A DNA stretch of 62,659 nucleotides from Betaproteobacteria bacterium. Its GTDB lineage: Bacteria; Pseudomonadota; Gammaproteobacteria; Burkholderiales; SG8-41. A model generated the notes under the pieces. The model did not search any database. It was not told the origin of the DNA and saw only the letters and a program-made list of their open reading frames with translations. The translations under genes were made by a program, and so were the position numbers. Location: the NCBI GenBank assembly GCA_023266235.1, contig JAHFRL010000012.1, positions 1 through 62,659 on the forward strand, written 5' to 3'. Of the stretch, positions 15,831 through 25,729 are shown in pieces (within the stretch, counting starts at the first letter, position 1; every line of letters starts with the position of its first letter).

Positions 15831-16570
15831 GCGACATACTCTCGATCAGGCAATTGCACGCCGGCTACGGCGAGGGCGACATCCTGAAAGGCATCGACGT
15901 CACGTTGGCGGCCGGCAACGTGGTGACGATCATCGGTCCCAATGGCTCGGGCAAATCAACTTTGCTCAAAACGCTGGCGGGCCTGCTGACGGTGCGGCAG
16001 GGCGATATCGTGCTCAAGGGACGGAGCCTGAAGGACTTGAGTCCGCCCAAGCGGGTCCAGGCCGGGCTGTCGTATGTGCCGCAGGAATACAACGTGTTCC
16101 GCAATCTGACGGTGCTCGAAAATCTGAAGATCGCGCGCGAATTCATGGCCGGCGCGAAAACGCGCGGCGACGCGGTGATTTCCGATGAATTGCTGGAGCT
16201 GTTTCCCGAGTTGCCGGGGAAATTCAAGGCGCGCGCCGGAAACTTGAGCGGCGGCCAGCGCCAGATGCTGGCGCTGGCGTGCGCGCTTACCGTTCGCCCC
16301 GAGGTGCTGATGCTTGATGAGCCGTCGACCGGGTTGTCGCCCAAATACATGACGGATATTTTCGAGACGGTGCGCAAGGTCAACGCCAAAGGCGTGTCGG
16401 TATTGATGGTCGAGCAAAACGCGATCGAGGCGCTGCGTATCTCCAGCACCTGTGTGGTGATGGCCAATGGCCGCGTGCGCATGACCGCGCCCGCGGGCGC
16501 GGTGCTCGGCATGCAGGATTTGCACAGCTTGTATCTGGGCGATGCACGGGAAGAAGCGGTGGCGCCCTGA
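15827..16570 (+). CDS. livF: Branched-chain amino acid-type ABC transporter ATPase LivF
   Basis: The 247-residue ATPase is the partner of LivG. Walker A GPNGSGKST, signature LSGGQRQMLALACAL and Walker B VLMLDEPSTGLSP are visible, the last in the LivF-typical form. It overlaps livG by four bases and its TGA overlaps the livH ATG by one base, so the whole set is one tightly coupled operon. Confidence 0.94.
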   Translation: MSDILSIRQLHAGYGEGDILKGIDVTLAAGNVVTIIGPNGSGKSTLLKTLAGLLTVRQGDIVLKGRSLKDLSPPKRVQAGLSYVPQEYNVFRNLTVLENLKIAREFMAGAKTRGDAVISDELLELFPELPGKFKARAGNLSGGQRQMLALACALTVRPEVLMLDEPSTGLSPKYMTDIFETVRKVNAKGVSVLMVEQNAIEALRISSTCVVMANGRVRMTAPAGAVLGMQDLHSLYLGDAREEAVAP

Positions 16571-17430
16571 TGCTGCAGACCGCTTTCAACGGTTTGATCA
16601 CGGGCATCATCGTTACGCTGCCCGCGCTGTCGGTGACGCTGCTGTTCGGGGTGCTGAAGTTTCCGAACTTCGCGGTCGGGGCGATGATGACGCTCGCTGC
16701 CTACATGGTGTTTGCGTTGAACGTCCAGCTCGGCTGGCCGCTGACGATAGCGACGGTGGTTGTCGCCGTTGCTTACGGCGGCTTGCTGATCCTGATCGAT
16801 TACCTGACGTTCAAGCCGCTGAGGGAACGCGGCTCGATCACGTTGATGGTGGCTTCGCTCGGGCTGGGCTTCGTGCTGGAGAATATTGCGCGCCTTGGGT
16901 ACGGGAACACGGCGCGCAGCTTTGCGATCGAGCTCGCACGCCCGTTCCGCTTTCTCGACATTCGCATGAACCGCGAACAGATGATCACCATCGCCGTCTC
17001 CACCCTGGCGATGCTCGCGATGTATTTTCTGCTGACGCGCATGCCGATCGGGCGCGCGATGCGCGCGGTTTCCGACAACCCGGCGCTCGCGCTGGTGCGC
17101 GGCATCGAGAGTCCGCGCATCATCCGCTGGACGTGGTTCATCGCCGGCATGCTGCTGGCGGTGGGTGGCGTGTTGATCGGCATGGACCGCGCGCTCGAAC
17201 CGCCGATGGGAGCGAGCTACCTGGTCGCGGTGTTCGCCGCGGCGATCCTCGGCGGGCTCGGCAGTCCGCTCGGCGCTTTTGTCGGCGCGCTGATCATCGG
17301 CATCGTGAGCGAGCTTGCGACGCTGGTAATCCCGCCCAACTACCGGATCGGCATTCCGCTGTGCGTGATCGCGCTGATACTCATATTCCGTCCGCAAGGA
17401 TTGTTCGGGCAGCCGTATATACGCAAATGA
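16570..17430 (+). CDS. livH: Branched-chain amino acid-type ABC transporter permease LivH
   Basis: The 286-residue integral membrane protein has about eight hydrophobic segments. Family-specific sequences include FGVLKFPNFAVGAMMTLAAY near the N-terminus, RGIESPRIIRWTWFIAGML in the coupling loop, and the C-terminal FAAAILGGLGSPLGAFVGAL. It forms the translocation channel with LivM. It is immediately followed by livM (18 bases). Confidence 0.93.
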   Translation: MLQTAFNGLITGIIVTLPALSVTLLFGVLKFPNFAVGAMMTLAAYMVFALNVQLGWPLTIATVVVAVAYGGLLILIDYLTFKPLRERGSITLMVASLGLGFVLENIARLGYGNTARSFAIELARPFRFLDIRMNREQMITIAVSTLAMLAMYFLLTRMPIGRAMRAVSDNPALALVRGIESPRIIRWTWFIAGMLLAVGGVLIGMDRALEPPMGASYLVAVFAAAILGGLGSPLGAFVGALIIGIVSELATLVIPPNYRIGIPLCVIALILIFRPQGLFGQPYIRK

Positions 17431-17448
17431 GACGCAAATGATCCGCAC

Positions 17449-18354
17449 ATGATCTCGTTCCTGATCCTGATGGCCACCGTGGTCTGCTTTTCGGCCATCC
17501 TTGCGCTCGCGCTCAATTTTCAATGGGGTCTCGGGGGGATGGTGAACTTCGGCCTGGCGGGGCTGTACGCGCTCGGCGCCTACAGCTGCGCGCTGCTGAT
17601 GCTGAAAGGCGGCGCCAATACGTTCTTCGCGACGCTGGGGGCGATGGCGATCGTCGCCGCGGCGTGCGGCATAATCGCGCTCGTCACTCTGCGCGTGACC
17701 GAGGAAGACTATTTCGCGATCGTGACGCTCGGCGCCGGCGAAATGCTGCGGCTGGTGGTGCTCAACGAAGACTGGCTGACCAAGGGCGCGCTGGGGCTTA
17801 CCGGCGTGCCGCGGCCGCTGGGCGACGTGATCGCCCCTGAGTATTATCAGTATTTCCAGCTTGGATTGGCGGTCGTGCTGCTGCTCGGCACGGTGTGGTT
17901 TCTCAACGTGATCGCGCGCTCGCCATTCGGCCGCATCGTGCGCGCGCTGCGCGAAGACGACGTGGTCGCGGCGACGCTCGGCAAGCACGTGCTATGGGCG
18001 CGGGTGCGCATTTTCGCCATCGGCGGCGCGATCATCGGGCTCGCCGGCTCGTTTCACGGATTCTATTACCAGTACATCGACCCGACGCAGTTTTCCAATA
18101 TCGTGATCGCCTACGCGTTCATGGCGGTGATCGCGGGCGGGCGCGGCGCCCACTACGGCGCAATCGGGGGGGCTGCAATCGTGATGGTGCTGCTCGAGGG
18201 CTCGCGTTTCATCAAGGACCTGATCCCGGTCCTGGATTCCGACCAGCTCGCCGCGATCCGCATCATCCTCATCGGCGTCGGCTTGATCCTGCTGCTGATA
18301 TTCCGGCCGCAGGGGTTCGCGCGCGAATATCGCTTGCAGGTGGAAATCAGGTAA
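17449..18354 (+). CDS. livM: Branched-chain amino acid-type ABC transporter permease LivM
   Basis: The 301-residue membrane protein shows the LivM marks WGLGGMVNFGLAGLYALGAY, TEEDYFAIVTLGAGEMLRLV and SPFGRIVRALREDDVVA. The conserved GFYYQYIDPTQF and the run from AVIAGGRGAHYGAIGGA follow in the C-terminal half. It pairs with LivH and precedes the binding-protein gene by 61 bases. Confidence 0.93.
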   Translation: MISFLILMATVVCFSAILALALNFQWGLGGMVNFGLAGLYALGAYSCALLMLKGGANTFFATLGAMAIVAAACGIIALVTLRVTEEDYFAIVTLGAGEMLRLVVLNEDWLTKGALGLTGVPRPLGDVIAPEYYQYFQLGLAVVLLLGTVWFLNVIARSPFGRIVRALREDDVVAATLGKHVLWARVRIFAIGGAIIGLAGSFHGFYYQYIDPTQFSNIVIAYAFMAVIAGGRGAHYGAIGGAAIVMVLLEGSRFIKDLIPVLDSDQLAAIRIILIGVGLILLLIFRPQGFAREYRLQVEIR

Positions 18355-18415
18355 TGCAAGGTATGGGTTAACAGGCAGGTACCCGAAGCTGGTACTCATC
18401 ATCAGGAGGTGTCAA

Positions 18416-19645
18416 ATGAAGAAGTTCACTCGTCGCAAGGTTCTCAAAACGCTGGGCGCGGCGGCCGCGTTGCCGATCGCGGCGCCTTATCTCAATCTGG
18501 CTCACGCGCAAGGCGCAACGATTCCGATCGGCGTCGCGCTGCCGCTGACCGGCAACGCCGGCGCCTATGGGCCCGACATGGGCGAAGCCGCCAAGCGCAC
18601 CGTCAAGGTGATCAATGACGCCGGCGGCATTCTCGGCGGCCGCAAGCTCGAGCTCTTCATCGAGGACTCGGAGTCGAGCGCCGCGGTGGCGGCGAACCTG
18701 TCGCAGAAATTCATCAACGTGCACAAAGCCCAGGCGCTGGTCGGCTATTGGGGCACGCCGGAAGGCATGTCGTCGCGGCCGATCGCGATCCAGAACAAGG
18801 CGGTGCTGATGGTGTCGAGCGCGGCCAACGCGATCACCGAGGGCGACACCCAGGGTTACGTGTGGCGCTTCCAGATGAAGGCGACCGACTGGGGCATCGT
18901 GATCGGCCGCGCGGTGCAGCGCCTCGGCTACAAGACCATCGGCCTCATGGGACTGCAGAACGCGTTCGTGCTGCCGATCATGAAAGGCGTCGAAGAACAG
19001 ATGAAGGCGGCAGGCCGCAACGTGGTCGATTCGCTGATCTACAACCCCGAGCAGCCGTCGTACCGGGCGGAGGTCGAGCGCATTTTCGGCAAGAAGCCGG
19101 AAGCGGTGTGCTGCTTCGGCCTGCTGCCCGACTTCGTGTCGATCATGAAGGAGGTCTATCGCGGCGGCTTCGACAGCAAGGTGATTGCGCTGTCGATCAT
19201 GGCCGATGCCGAAGGCAAGTTCGTGCAGGCGGTCGGCCCGGAAGTCGCTGAAGGCATCCGCCATTTCCAGCCGATGCCCGACACCAGCGCTCCCGGCTAC
19301 AAGCGGTTCCTGAAACTGATGGGCGCGCCCGATGACCGGGTCTTCCTGTTTCCGCCCAACACGCACGACCAGATCGCGGTGGTTGCGATGGCAATGGAGA
19401 AAGCGAAAAGTCCGGTGGCGGCCGAGTGGTCGAAGCAGATCATTCCGGTGTGCAATGGGCCCGGCCAGAACGTCGACGACGTGGTCGAAGCTCTGAAGCT
19501 CATACGCGCCGGCAAGCCGACCAATTTCTCGGGCGCCGGCTCGACTTGCGACTTCACTCCCAACGGCGACCAGCTGGGACGCGGCATGGGTCAATGGATC
19601 ATCAAGGGCGGCAAGAGCGTGTTCGTCGAGTACGCGAAGCCGTAA
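18416..19645 (+). CDS. ABC transporter substrate-binding protein, LivK/Leu-Ile-Val family
   Basis: The 409-residue protein is the periplasmic receptor for the liv-type importer just upstream. AGGAGGTGT precedes the ATG. The N-terminus has RRKVLKTLGAAAAL and ends NLAHAQG, a Tat-like signal. The mature part TIPIGVALPLTGNAGAYGPDMG is the standard opening of Leu/Ile/Val- and amide-binding receptors. The ligand cannot be read from the sequence. Confidence 0.92.
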   Translation: MKKFTRRKVLKTLGAAAALPIAAPYLNLAHAQGATIPIGVALPLTGNAGAYGPDMGEAAKRTVKVINDAGGILGGRKLELFIEDSESSAAVAANLSQKFINVHKAQALVGYWGTPEGMSSRPIAIQNKAVLMVSSAANAITEGDTQGYVWRFQMKATDWGIVIGRAVQRLGYKTIGLMGLQNAFVLPIMKGVEEQMKAAGRNVVDSLIYNPEQPSYRAEVERIFGKKPEAVCCFGLLPDFVSIMKEVYRGGFDSKVIALSIMADAEGKFVQAVGPEVAEGIRHFQPMPDTSAPGYKRFLKLMGAPDDRVFLFPPNTHDQIAVVAMAMEKAKSPVAAEWSKQIIPVCNGPGQNVDDVVEALKLIRAGKPTNFSGAGSTCDFTPNGDQLGRGMGQWIIKGGKSVFVEYAKP

Positions 19646-19655
19646 GATTGAGAGC

Positions 19656-19757
19656 ATGAAACTGCCGGCGTGCGGCACTACCGCCGCACGCCGCATCGGC
19701 TATCTGATTCTGCAGGCCGAAGGCGCTTTCGACATCATGTTACTGATGGAGGGATAA
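19656..19757 (+). pseudogene. Fossil of an SsuC-type ABC permease C-terminal segment
   Basis: A 33-codon frame contains [17 protein letters not shown] before it ends MLLMEG. The intact permease at 34.3-35.1 kb contains [18 protein letters not shown] at its conserved C-terminal loop. Over about 43 bases roughly 36 are identical. Membrane helices that should flank this loop are absent, so this is a decayed remnant, not a working gene. A perfect 10-bp stem (19667-19676 with 19683-19692) is embedded in it, and its end supplies the ribosome site of the dehydrogenase gene. Confidence 0.55.
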
Positions 19758-19759
19758 AA

Positions 19760-20869
<1,110 letters not shown>

Positions 20870-20953
20870 CCCTGAAGCGAACGTAGTATTCGTGACTGGT
20901 CGCAGAAGCAGCCTGCGCCGGTAGAGAGGTAAAACCCGAAAGGAGAAATTATC

Positions 20954-21532
20954 ATGCATAGTGCGGTCAAGATACATCCAGCGGTTGATGGCGGATTGAA
21001 ACCCGCGGCAAAGGGCTTTGCGGGCGGGACGCTGTTGTGCGATTGCGCGGAGAACAAGGTCGCGGTGGCGATCAAAGGGCAGTGCGCGCACAATCACGTG
21101 TGCGGCTGCACGAAGTGCTGGAAACCGAAAGGGGCGCTGTTCTCGCAGGTTGCCGTCGTCGCGCGTGAAAACCTCAGTGTAAAGGCGAACGGAGACAAAC
21201 TTGCGGTGGTGGATTCCAAGGCAACCATTCAGCGGCATGCCTGCAAAAAGTGCGGTGTCCATATGTATGGCCGGATCGAGAACAAGGGCCATCCGTTATA
21301 CGGGTTCGATTTTATCCATACCGAGCGATCGAAGGAGGAAGGCTGGGCGCCTCCGGAATTCGCGGCGTTTGTTTCGTCGATTATCGAGTCCGGCGCAAGC
21401 CCCGGTAACATGGGTGCCGTCAGGGCAAGGTTGAAAGAACTCAAGCTCGAGCCTTACGATTGCCTGTCCCCGCCCCTGATGGATGCTATCGCGACTCACA
21501 TGGCCAAGGCCGCCGGCGTGCTGCGTAAGTGA
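20954..21532 (+). CDS. gfa: S-(hydroxymethyl)glutathione synthase (glutathione-dependent formaldehyde-activating enzyme)
   Basis: The 192-residue zinc protein speeds the condensation of formaldehyde with glutathione. The zinc ligands are visible as [21 protein letters not shown] and [13 protein letters not shown]. The C-terminal [20 protein letters not shown] is diagnostic for Gfa. AAGGAG precedes the ATG. It lies 84 bases after the dehydrogenase. A strong intrinsic terminator follows before the hydrolase gene. Confidence 0.95.
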   Translation: MHSAVKIHPAVDGGLKPAAKGFAGGTLLCDCAENKVAVAIKGQCAHNHVCGCTKCWKPKGALFSQVAVVARENLSVKANGDKLAVVDSKATIQRHACKKCGVHMYGRIENKGHPLYGFDFIHTERSKEEGWAPPEFAAFVSSIIESGASPGNMGAVRARLKELKLEPYDCLSPPLMDAIATHMAKAAGVLRK

Positions 21533-21569
21533 TGCAGCGGGCCGCGGCCCGGCGATACGGTGGTATATG

Positions 21570-21599
21570 GCTGGCGCCCATGCGGCGCCGGCTTTTTTT
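21570..21599 (+). terminator. Intrinsic terminator between gfa and the S-formylglutathione hydrolase gene
   Basis: The stem GCTGGCGCC (21570-21578) pairs with GGCGCCGGC (21584-21592) over nine pairs including one G-T, loop CATGC, followed by seven T residues. It is a canonical rho-independent terminator lying between two genes of one pathway. Confidence 0.85.
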
Positions 21600-21624
21600 C
21601 AAATACTGAAAATAAGAAGAATTG

Positions 21625-22506
21625 ATGAGCGAAGATAATCAGTTCGCGCCTGGATCGGCTTCGAAAATGACGGTTACGACTGTTTCCCGCAATAAGTCAT
21701 TCGGTGGCATCCAGGGTGTCTACAGCCATGAGTCACACGAAACCGGGTGTGTCATGCGCTTTGGCGTGTTTCTCCCTCCACACGCGGGAGCCTGCAGGGC
21801 ACCCGTGCTCTATTGGCTTTCCGGTCTCACCTGTAGCGAAGAGAATTTTGTCACCAAGGCGGGCGCGCAGCGGGTTGCCGCCGAGCTCGGCTTGGCCATA
21901 GTGGTTCCGGATACCAGCCCGCGTGGCCTGAAGATTCCCGGCGAGGATGAAAATTATGACTTCGGTAGCGGCGCCGGTTTTTACGTGGACGCCACGCAAG
22001 CGCCCTGGTCGCGAGGCTACCGGATGTATTCCTACATTACGAAAGAACTATCTTCGCTTGTTGCATCCAGCTTTCCCGTCAACCCCGCGCGCGCGGGCAT
22101 CTTTGGCCATTCCATGGGCGGACACGGCGCGCTGACCATTGCGCTCAAAAATCCGGACTGTTACAAGTCTGTGTCGGCCTTTGCCCCGATGTGCTCCCCG
22201 CTGCGTTGTCCATGGGGAGAAAAGGCATTAACGGGTTATCTGGGAACTGACCGCGCTCGCTGGCGAGAATATGACGCGACCGCGCTGATTGAGGATCGCG
22301 GGTGGAAAGGCCCGGCCATTTTGGTTGATCAGGGCGCCGAGGACCCGTTTCTGGAGAGCCAGCTTAAACCCGGGTTATTGGGAAAAGCCTGTGAGCGGGC
22401 CGGCGTTGCGCTCAATCTTCGCATGCAAGAGGGCTACGACCACAGTTACTTTTTCATTGCGAGTTTCATCGAGGATCACCTTCGATTTCACGCATCGAAT
22501 TTGTAA
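21625..22506 (+). CDS. fghA: S-formylglutathione hydrolase
   Basis: The 293-residue esterase-D-type serine hydrolase releases formate and glutathione from S-formylglutathione, the last step of formaldehyde oxidation. The oxyanion segment LYWLSGLTCSEENFVTKAGA, the nucleophile Ser in FGHSMGGHGAL, the Asp in VDQGAEDPFLES and the His in GYDHSYFF are visible. The ATG at 21625 is preferred over an overlapping TTG at 21622. By eye the gene is clearly less GC-rich than its neighbours, with more codons ending in A or T. The terminator upstream and the composition suggest separate transcription and possibly separate ancestry. Confidence 0.95.
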   Translation: MSEDNQFAPGSASKMTVTTVSRNKSFGGIQGVYSHESHETGCVMRFGVFLPPHAGACRAPVLYWLSGLTCSEENFVTKAGAQRVAAELGLAIVVPDTSPRGLKIPGEDENYDFGSGAGFYVDATQAPWSRGYRMYSYITKELSSLVASSFPVNPARAGIFGHSMGGHGALTIALKNPDCYKSVSAFAPMCSPLRCPWGEKALTGYLGTDRARWREYDATALIEDRGWKGPAILVDQGAEDPFLESQLKPGLLGKACERAGVALNLRMQEGYDHSYFFIASFIEDHLRFHASNL

Positions 22507-22570
22507 GTGCGGGGCACTTCCGTCAAGCGGGATCAACCGCCCGCGCCGTGCACGTGCCGGGGTGCGCAAT

Positions 22571-23206
22571 TTACGAGGCCGTGAACGCTGCGCTTTCAAG
22601 CAGCGACTTGAGATGCCGCGGCGCCAACTCGGTAATGTGCTGGTAAAGCCGGCGGTACTCGTCGGTGAGTTCAGCGCCGAACAGCGGGTCGGTATTATCG
22701 CCGAAAGCACTGTCGACTCGTTGCCAGTCGGCCGCCGTGAGGTGTTGCGCTGCCAGCGGCAGGAGTTGCTGCTCCTCCTTGCGCATGTGGTACCAGTAGA
22801 ACTCCGCGAATTCGTCGACCGCGGTGGCGAGCTGATTGAGGGCGTTAGCGCTGCCGTCCCGAAACGCGTGAAATGCGCGGCGCAGCTCGGCAAGCATCGG
22901 CTCACCCTGCGCGTGATCGCGCTCGAGCTCCTGCACCAGCGCCTTGCCGCCGCCTGCGCGTTCCATGATCGCAGGAAACAGCACCCGATCTTCCTTGGGA
23001 TGGTGCAGACGATCCGGCACGTTCTCGATATAACGCAGCATCGAGTCGAACAGCCCGTGATCGGGCTTCGAGCCTGGTTCGCGATAGCGCATGACCAAGG
23101 CTTGCATGGCGGCGAGCATGCACGCGAGCGCGTGGTGCTCGGTCTTGATGCGGTTGATTGCACTCTCAGCAGCGCGCGGTAGTGTTGTCGAATTGGCGGT
23201 GGTCAT
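22571..23206 (-). CDS. Hemerythrin HHE-domain protein
   Basis: The 211-residue protein is a four-helix bundle that binds a di-iron centre. Candidate ligands appear in IKTEHHALACML, LHHPKEDRVLFPAI (H-x3-E type), ELERDHAQGEPML and YWYHMRKEEQQLLPLA (H-x4-E type). The start at 23206 is chosen because GAGGAG lies at the right distance; the ATG at 23212 abuts it. Such cytoplasmic proteins sense or store oxygen or nitric oxide, or repair iron-sulfur clusters. It runs against the formaldehyde genes, with no shared transcript. Confidence 0.88.
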   Translation of the reverse strand: MTTANSTTLPRAAESAINRIKTEHHALACMLAAMQALVMRYREPGSKPDHGLFDSMLRYIENVPDRLHHPKEDRVLFPAIMERAGGGKALVQELERDHAQGEPMLAELRRAFHAFRDGSANALNQLATAVDEFAEFYWYHMRKEEQQLLPLAAQHLTAADWQRVDSAFGDNTDPLFGAELTDEYRRLYQHITELAPRHLKSLLESAAFTAS

Positions 23207-23370
23207 GGGCATCTCCTCGGTTGCCCGGCGCAAGGTTGGGCTGCGACTAATGATGCCGGGGTCCCGGCGCAGGGAATTTGATCCATGTCAACAGCCAAAT
23301 TGATAGCATGCGATCGCGCCTACGAGGACGCATCGGTCGCGGTAGTAGAATTCGCATAAGGGGGCTTGCC

Positions 23371-24339
23371 ATGATCCGTCGCATTACTTACGCTGTCGCT
23401 GCCGTGGTGCTGGCAGCAGGTTCAACACTGTGCCACGCCCAGAGCTATCCGGGCAAGCCGCTGCGCTTTCTGGTCGGCTTCCCGCCCGGCGGCACCTCGG
23501 ACATCCTGGCACGCACCATTGGCCAAAAGCTCGCCGAGGCGCTCGGCCAGCAGGTCGTGATCGAGAACCGTCCCGGCGCGGGCGGCAACATCGGCGCCGA
23601 GGCCGCAGCCAAATCGCCGGCCGACGGCTACACGATATTCATGGGCACGGCGTCGCAGGCCATCAGCGTCAGTCTCTACCGCAAGCTCAACTACGATTTG
23701 CTCAAAGACTTCGCGCCGATCACGCAGGCGGTCAACTATACCAACCTGCTGGTGGTGCACCCGTCGCTGCCGGTGAAATCGGTGAAAGAGCTGATCGCGC
23801 TCGCCAAGGCGCGCCCGGGTCAGCTCAATTACGGCACCGCCGGCAACGGCACGCCGCCGCACATGACCGGCGAACTCTTCAAGAGCTATACCGGCGTCAA
23901 CATCCAGCACGTGCCGTATAAAGGCGGCGCGCCGGCGATCGCCGATCTGCTCGGCGGCCAGATCACGATCATGTTCGACAACGTGCCGCCGCTCTTGCCG
24001 CACGTGCAGGCCGGCAAGATGCGCCCGCTCGCGGTGACGAGCCTGAAACGCATCAACGTGCTGCGCGACGTGCCGACGCTCGACGAGGCCGGGCTCAGGG
24101 GTTTCGATTCGGTGGCGTGGAACGGCGTGCTGGCGCCGGCGGGAACGCCGAAGGAAATCATTGCGAAGCTTAACGCCGAGATCGTGCGCATCCTGAATTT
24201 GTCCGATGTGCGTGAACGCCTGTCGAGCCAGGGCGCGGACCCTGTTGGCAGCACGCCCGAGCAGTTCGCCGCGTGGATACGCAGCGAAGTGCAGAAGTGG
24301 GCCAAGGTCGTGCGCGACAGCGGCGCGCGGGTGGATTGA
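23371..24339 (+). CDS. Bug/TctC-family periplasmic solute-binding protein (orphan receptor 3)
   Basis: The 322-residue receptor has a signal peptide (MIRRITYAVAAVVLAAGS, cleavage after CHAQ) and the family blocks KPLRFLVGFPPGGTSDILA, NRPGAGGNIGAEAAAKSPADGYT and VHPSLPVKSVKEL. AAGGGGG precedes the ATG at 23371. The stop is six bases before the GTG of the MmgE/PrpD gene, so this receptor heads an operon of catabolic genes and presumably binds their substrate or a related acid. Confidence 0.93.
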   Translation: MIRRITYAVAAVVLAAGSTLCHAQSYPGKPLRFLVGFPPGGTSDILARTIGQKLAEALGQQVVIENRPGAGGNIGAEAAAKSPADGYTIFMGTASQAISVSLYRKLNYDLLKDFAPITQAVNYTNLLVVHPSLPVKSVKELIALAKARPGQLNYGTAGNGTPPHMTGELFKSYTGVNIQHVPYKGGAPAIADLLGGQITIMFDNVPPLLPHVQAGKMRPLAVTSLKRINVLRDVPTLDEAGLRGFDSVAWNGVLAPAGTPKEIIAKLNAEIVRILNLSDVRERLSSQGADPVGSTPEQFAAWIRSEVQKWAKVVRDSGARVD

Positions 24340-24345
24340 CCAATC

Positions 24346-25713
24346 GTGTCCGACCGCACGCCGCCTAGATATCTGACCACGCTCGCCGAGTTCGCGTGCA
24401 CCACGCAACTCGCAAGTCTGAGCGACCGGGCGCGCGATAGAGCACGCTGGGTGATTGCTGACTCGATCCCGGTGATCGCCGCCGGCATGCAGCAACCGGA
24501 AATGAAAGCGCTGGTCGCCAAACACCTCGCGCAGGCGGCGCCGGGCAACGCGTGGGTGATCGGCGCCGGCAGGCGTGCCGCTGCGCTCGACGCCGCGCTC
24601 CTGAACGGCACCGCCGGCACGTGGCTTGAGCTCGACGAAGGCAATTTGGTCGCCAAGGGGCACCCTGGCATCCAGGTGGTGCCGGCGGCGGTCGCGCTGG
24701 CGCAGGAAACCGGTGCGAACGGCGCCGATTTGCTGCTCGCGGTGGCGCTCGGCTACGAATTGTCGGCGCGCATCAGCCGCGCCGCACAGGTGAAATTGAG
24801 CGTGCATCCACACGGCACGTACGGCGTGATCGGCGCGGCCATCGCAGCGGGCAAGCTCAAAAGCTTCAGTGCAGCGCAAATGCTCGAGCTGATCAACGTT
24901 GCGGCGACGATGGGCATGGCAACCAGCCGCCAGACGCTGCTCGACGGCGCGACGGTGCGCAATATCTTCACCGGGCATTCCGGTTACATGGGCTTGCTGG
25001 CCGCGCGTCTCGTCGAGTGCGGCTTTACCGGCGAGATCGACAGCGTCGCCGCAATCTATGGCAAGGTGTTGTCCGATACGTTCGATCCGGACAAGGTGAT
25101 CGCGGGCCTCGGCGCCGAATGGCTGATCGCACAGGGCTATTTCAAGCTGCATCCGACCGGACGCTACGTGCATTCGGCGATCGATGCGCTTGAAGACCTG
25201 CTCGCGAAAATCTCCGGCGGGCGCATCGATGTCGCGCAAATCGAGCGCATTGAAGTCAGGGCTTACGCGCTGGCCGCGATGCTCGCCGGGAAAAATGTCG
25301 TCAGCAGCTTCGGCGCGCGCTTTTCGGTGCCGTTCGCGCTCGCGAGCATCCTCTGTCACGGCCGCTCCGGACTGCGGAGTTTCGACGCGGAGGCGGTCGC
25401 CAATCCGCAGGTGCAGGCGCTGGCCAAGCGCGTCGATCTGCAGGAAGACAAGTCATTCAGCGCGCGCTATCCCACGGAGCAGCCGGTGACCGTGCGCATC
25501 GTGATGCGTAGCGGCGCAGCGCACGCAGGACGTTGTGTCGTGACCAGGGGCGAACCGTCCAATCCGCATAAACCGGAGGAGTTGACGGCGAAGTTTTTCG
25601 CTCTCGGCGAGCCGGTGTGGGGCAACACGACGACGCGGAAACTGTACGACGCGCTGATGGGGCTCGAGCGCATCGGTGATTTTCGCGCGTTCGCCGGCCA
25701 GTTCAGGTTGTAA
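24346..25713 (+). CDS. MmgE/PrpD-family protein
   Basis: The 455-residue protein belongs to the family of 2-methylcitrate dehydratase (PrpD), cis-aconitate decarboxylase and iminodisuccinate epimerase. It starts at a GTG six bases after the receptor stop. Recognisable segments are LLNGTAGTWLELDEGNLVAKGHPG, the substrate-binding SVHPHGTYGVIGAAIAAGKL and YFKLHPTGRYVHSAIDAL. Other genes of the methylcitrate cycle are absent, so a propionate role is unlikely. Dehydration, isomerisation or epimerisation of the compound captured by the receptor is more plausible. Confidence 0.88.
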   Translation: MSDRTPPRYLTTLAEFACTTQLASLSDRARDRARWVIADSIPVIAAGMQQPEMKALVAKHLAQAAPGNAWVIGAGRRAAALDAALLNGTAGTWLELDEGNLVAKGHPGIQVVPAAVALAQETGANGADLLLAVALGYELSARISRAAQVKLSVHPHGTYGVIGAAIAAGKLKSFSAAQMLELINVAATMGMATSRQTLLDGATVRNIFTGHSGYMGLLAARLVECGFTGEIDSVAAIYGKVLSDTFDPDKVIAGLGAEWLIAQGYFKLHPTGRYVHSAIDALEDLLAKISGGRIDVAQIERIEVRAYALAAMLAGKNVVSSFGARFSVPFALASILCHGRSGLRSFDAEAVANPQVQALAKRVDLQEDKSFSARYPTEQPVTVRIVMRSGAAHAGRCVVTRGEPSNPHKPEELTAKFFALGEPVWGNTTTRKLYDALMGLERIGDFRAFAGQFRL

Positions 25714-25729
25714 CCATCGAGGAAACATC

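Noticed and set aside
15865..17988. A 707-codon open frame on the minus strand opposite the liv genes
   Set aside because: Its product is rich in Arg, His and Gln with no fold or motif, the usual antisense shadow of GC-rich genes. The plus-strand ATPases and permease have complete motifs.
23422..25359. A 645-codon minus-strand frame opposite the third Bug receptor and the PrpD-like gene
   Set aside because: Low-complexity Arg/His/Ala composition, no ribosome site and exact overlap with two well-supported genes.
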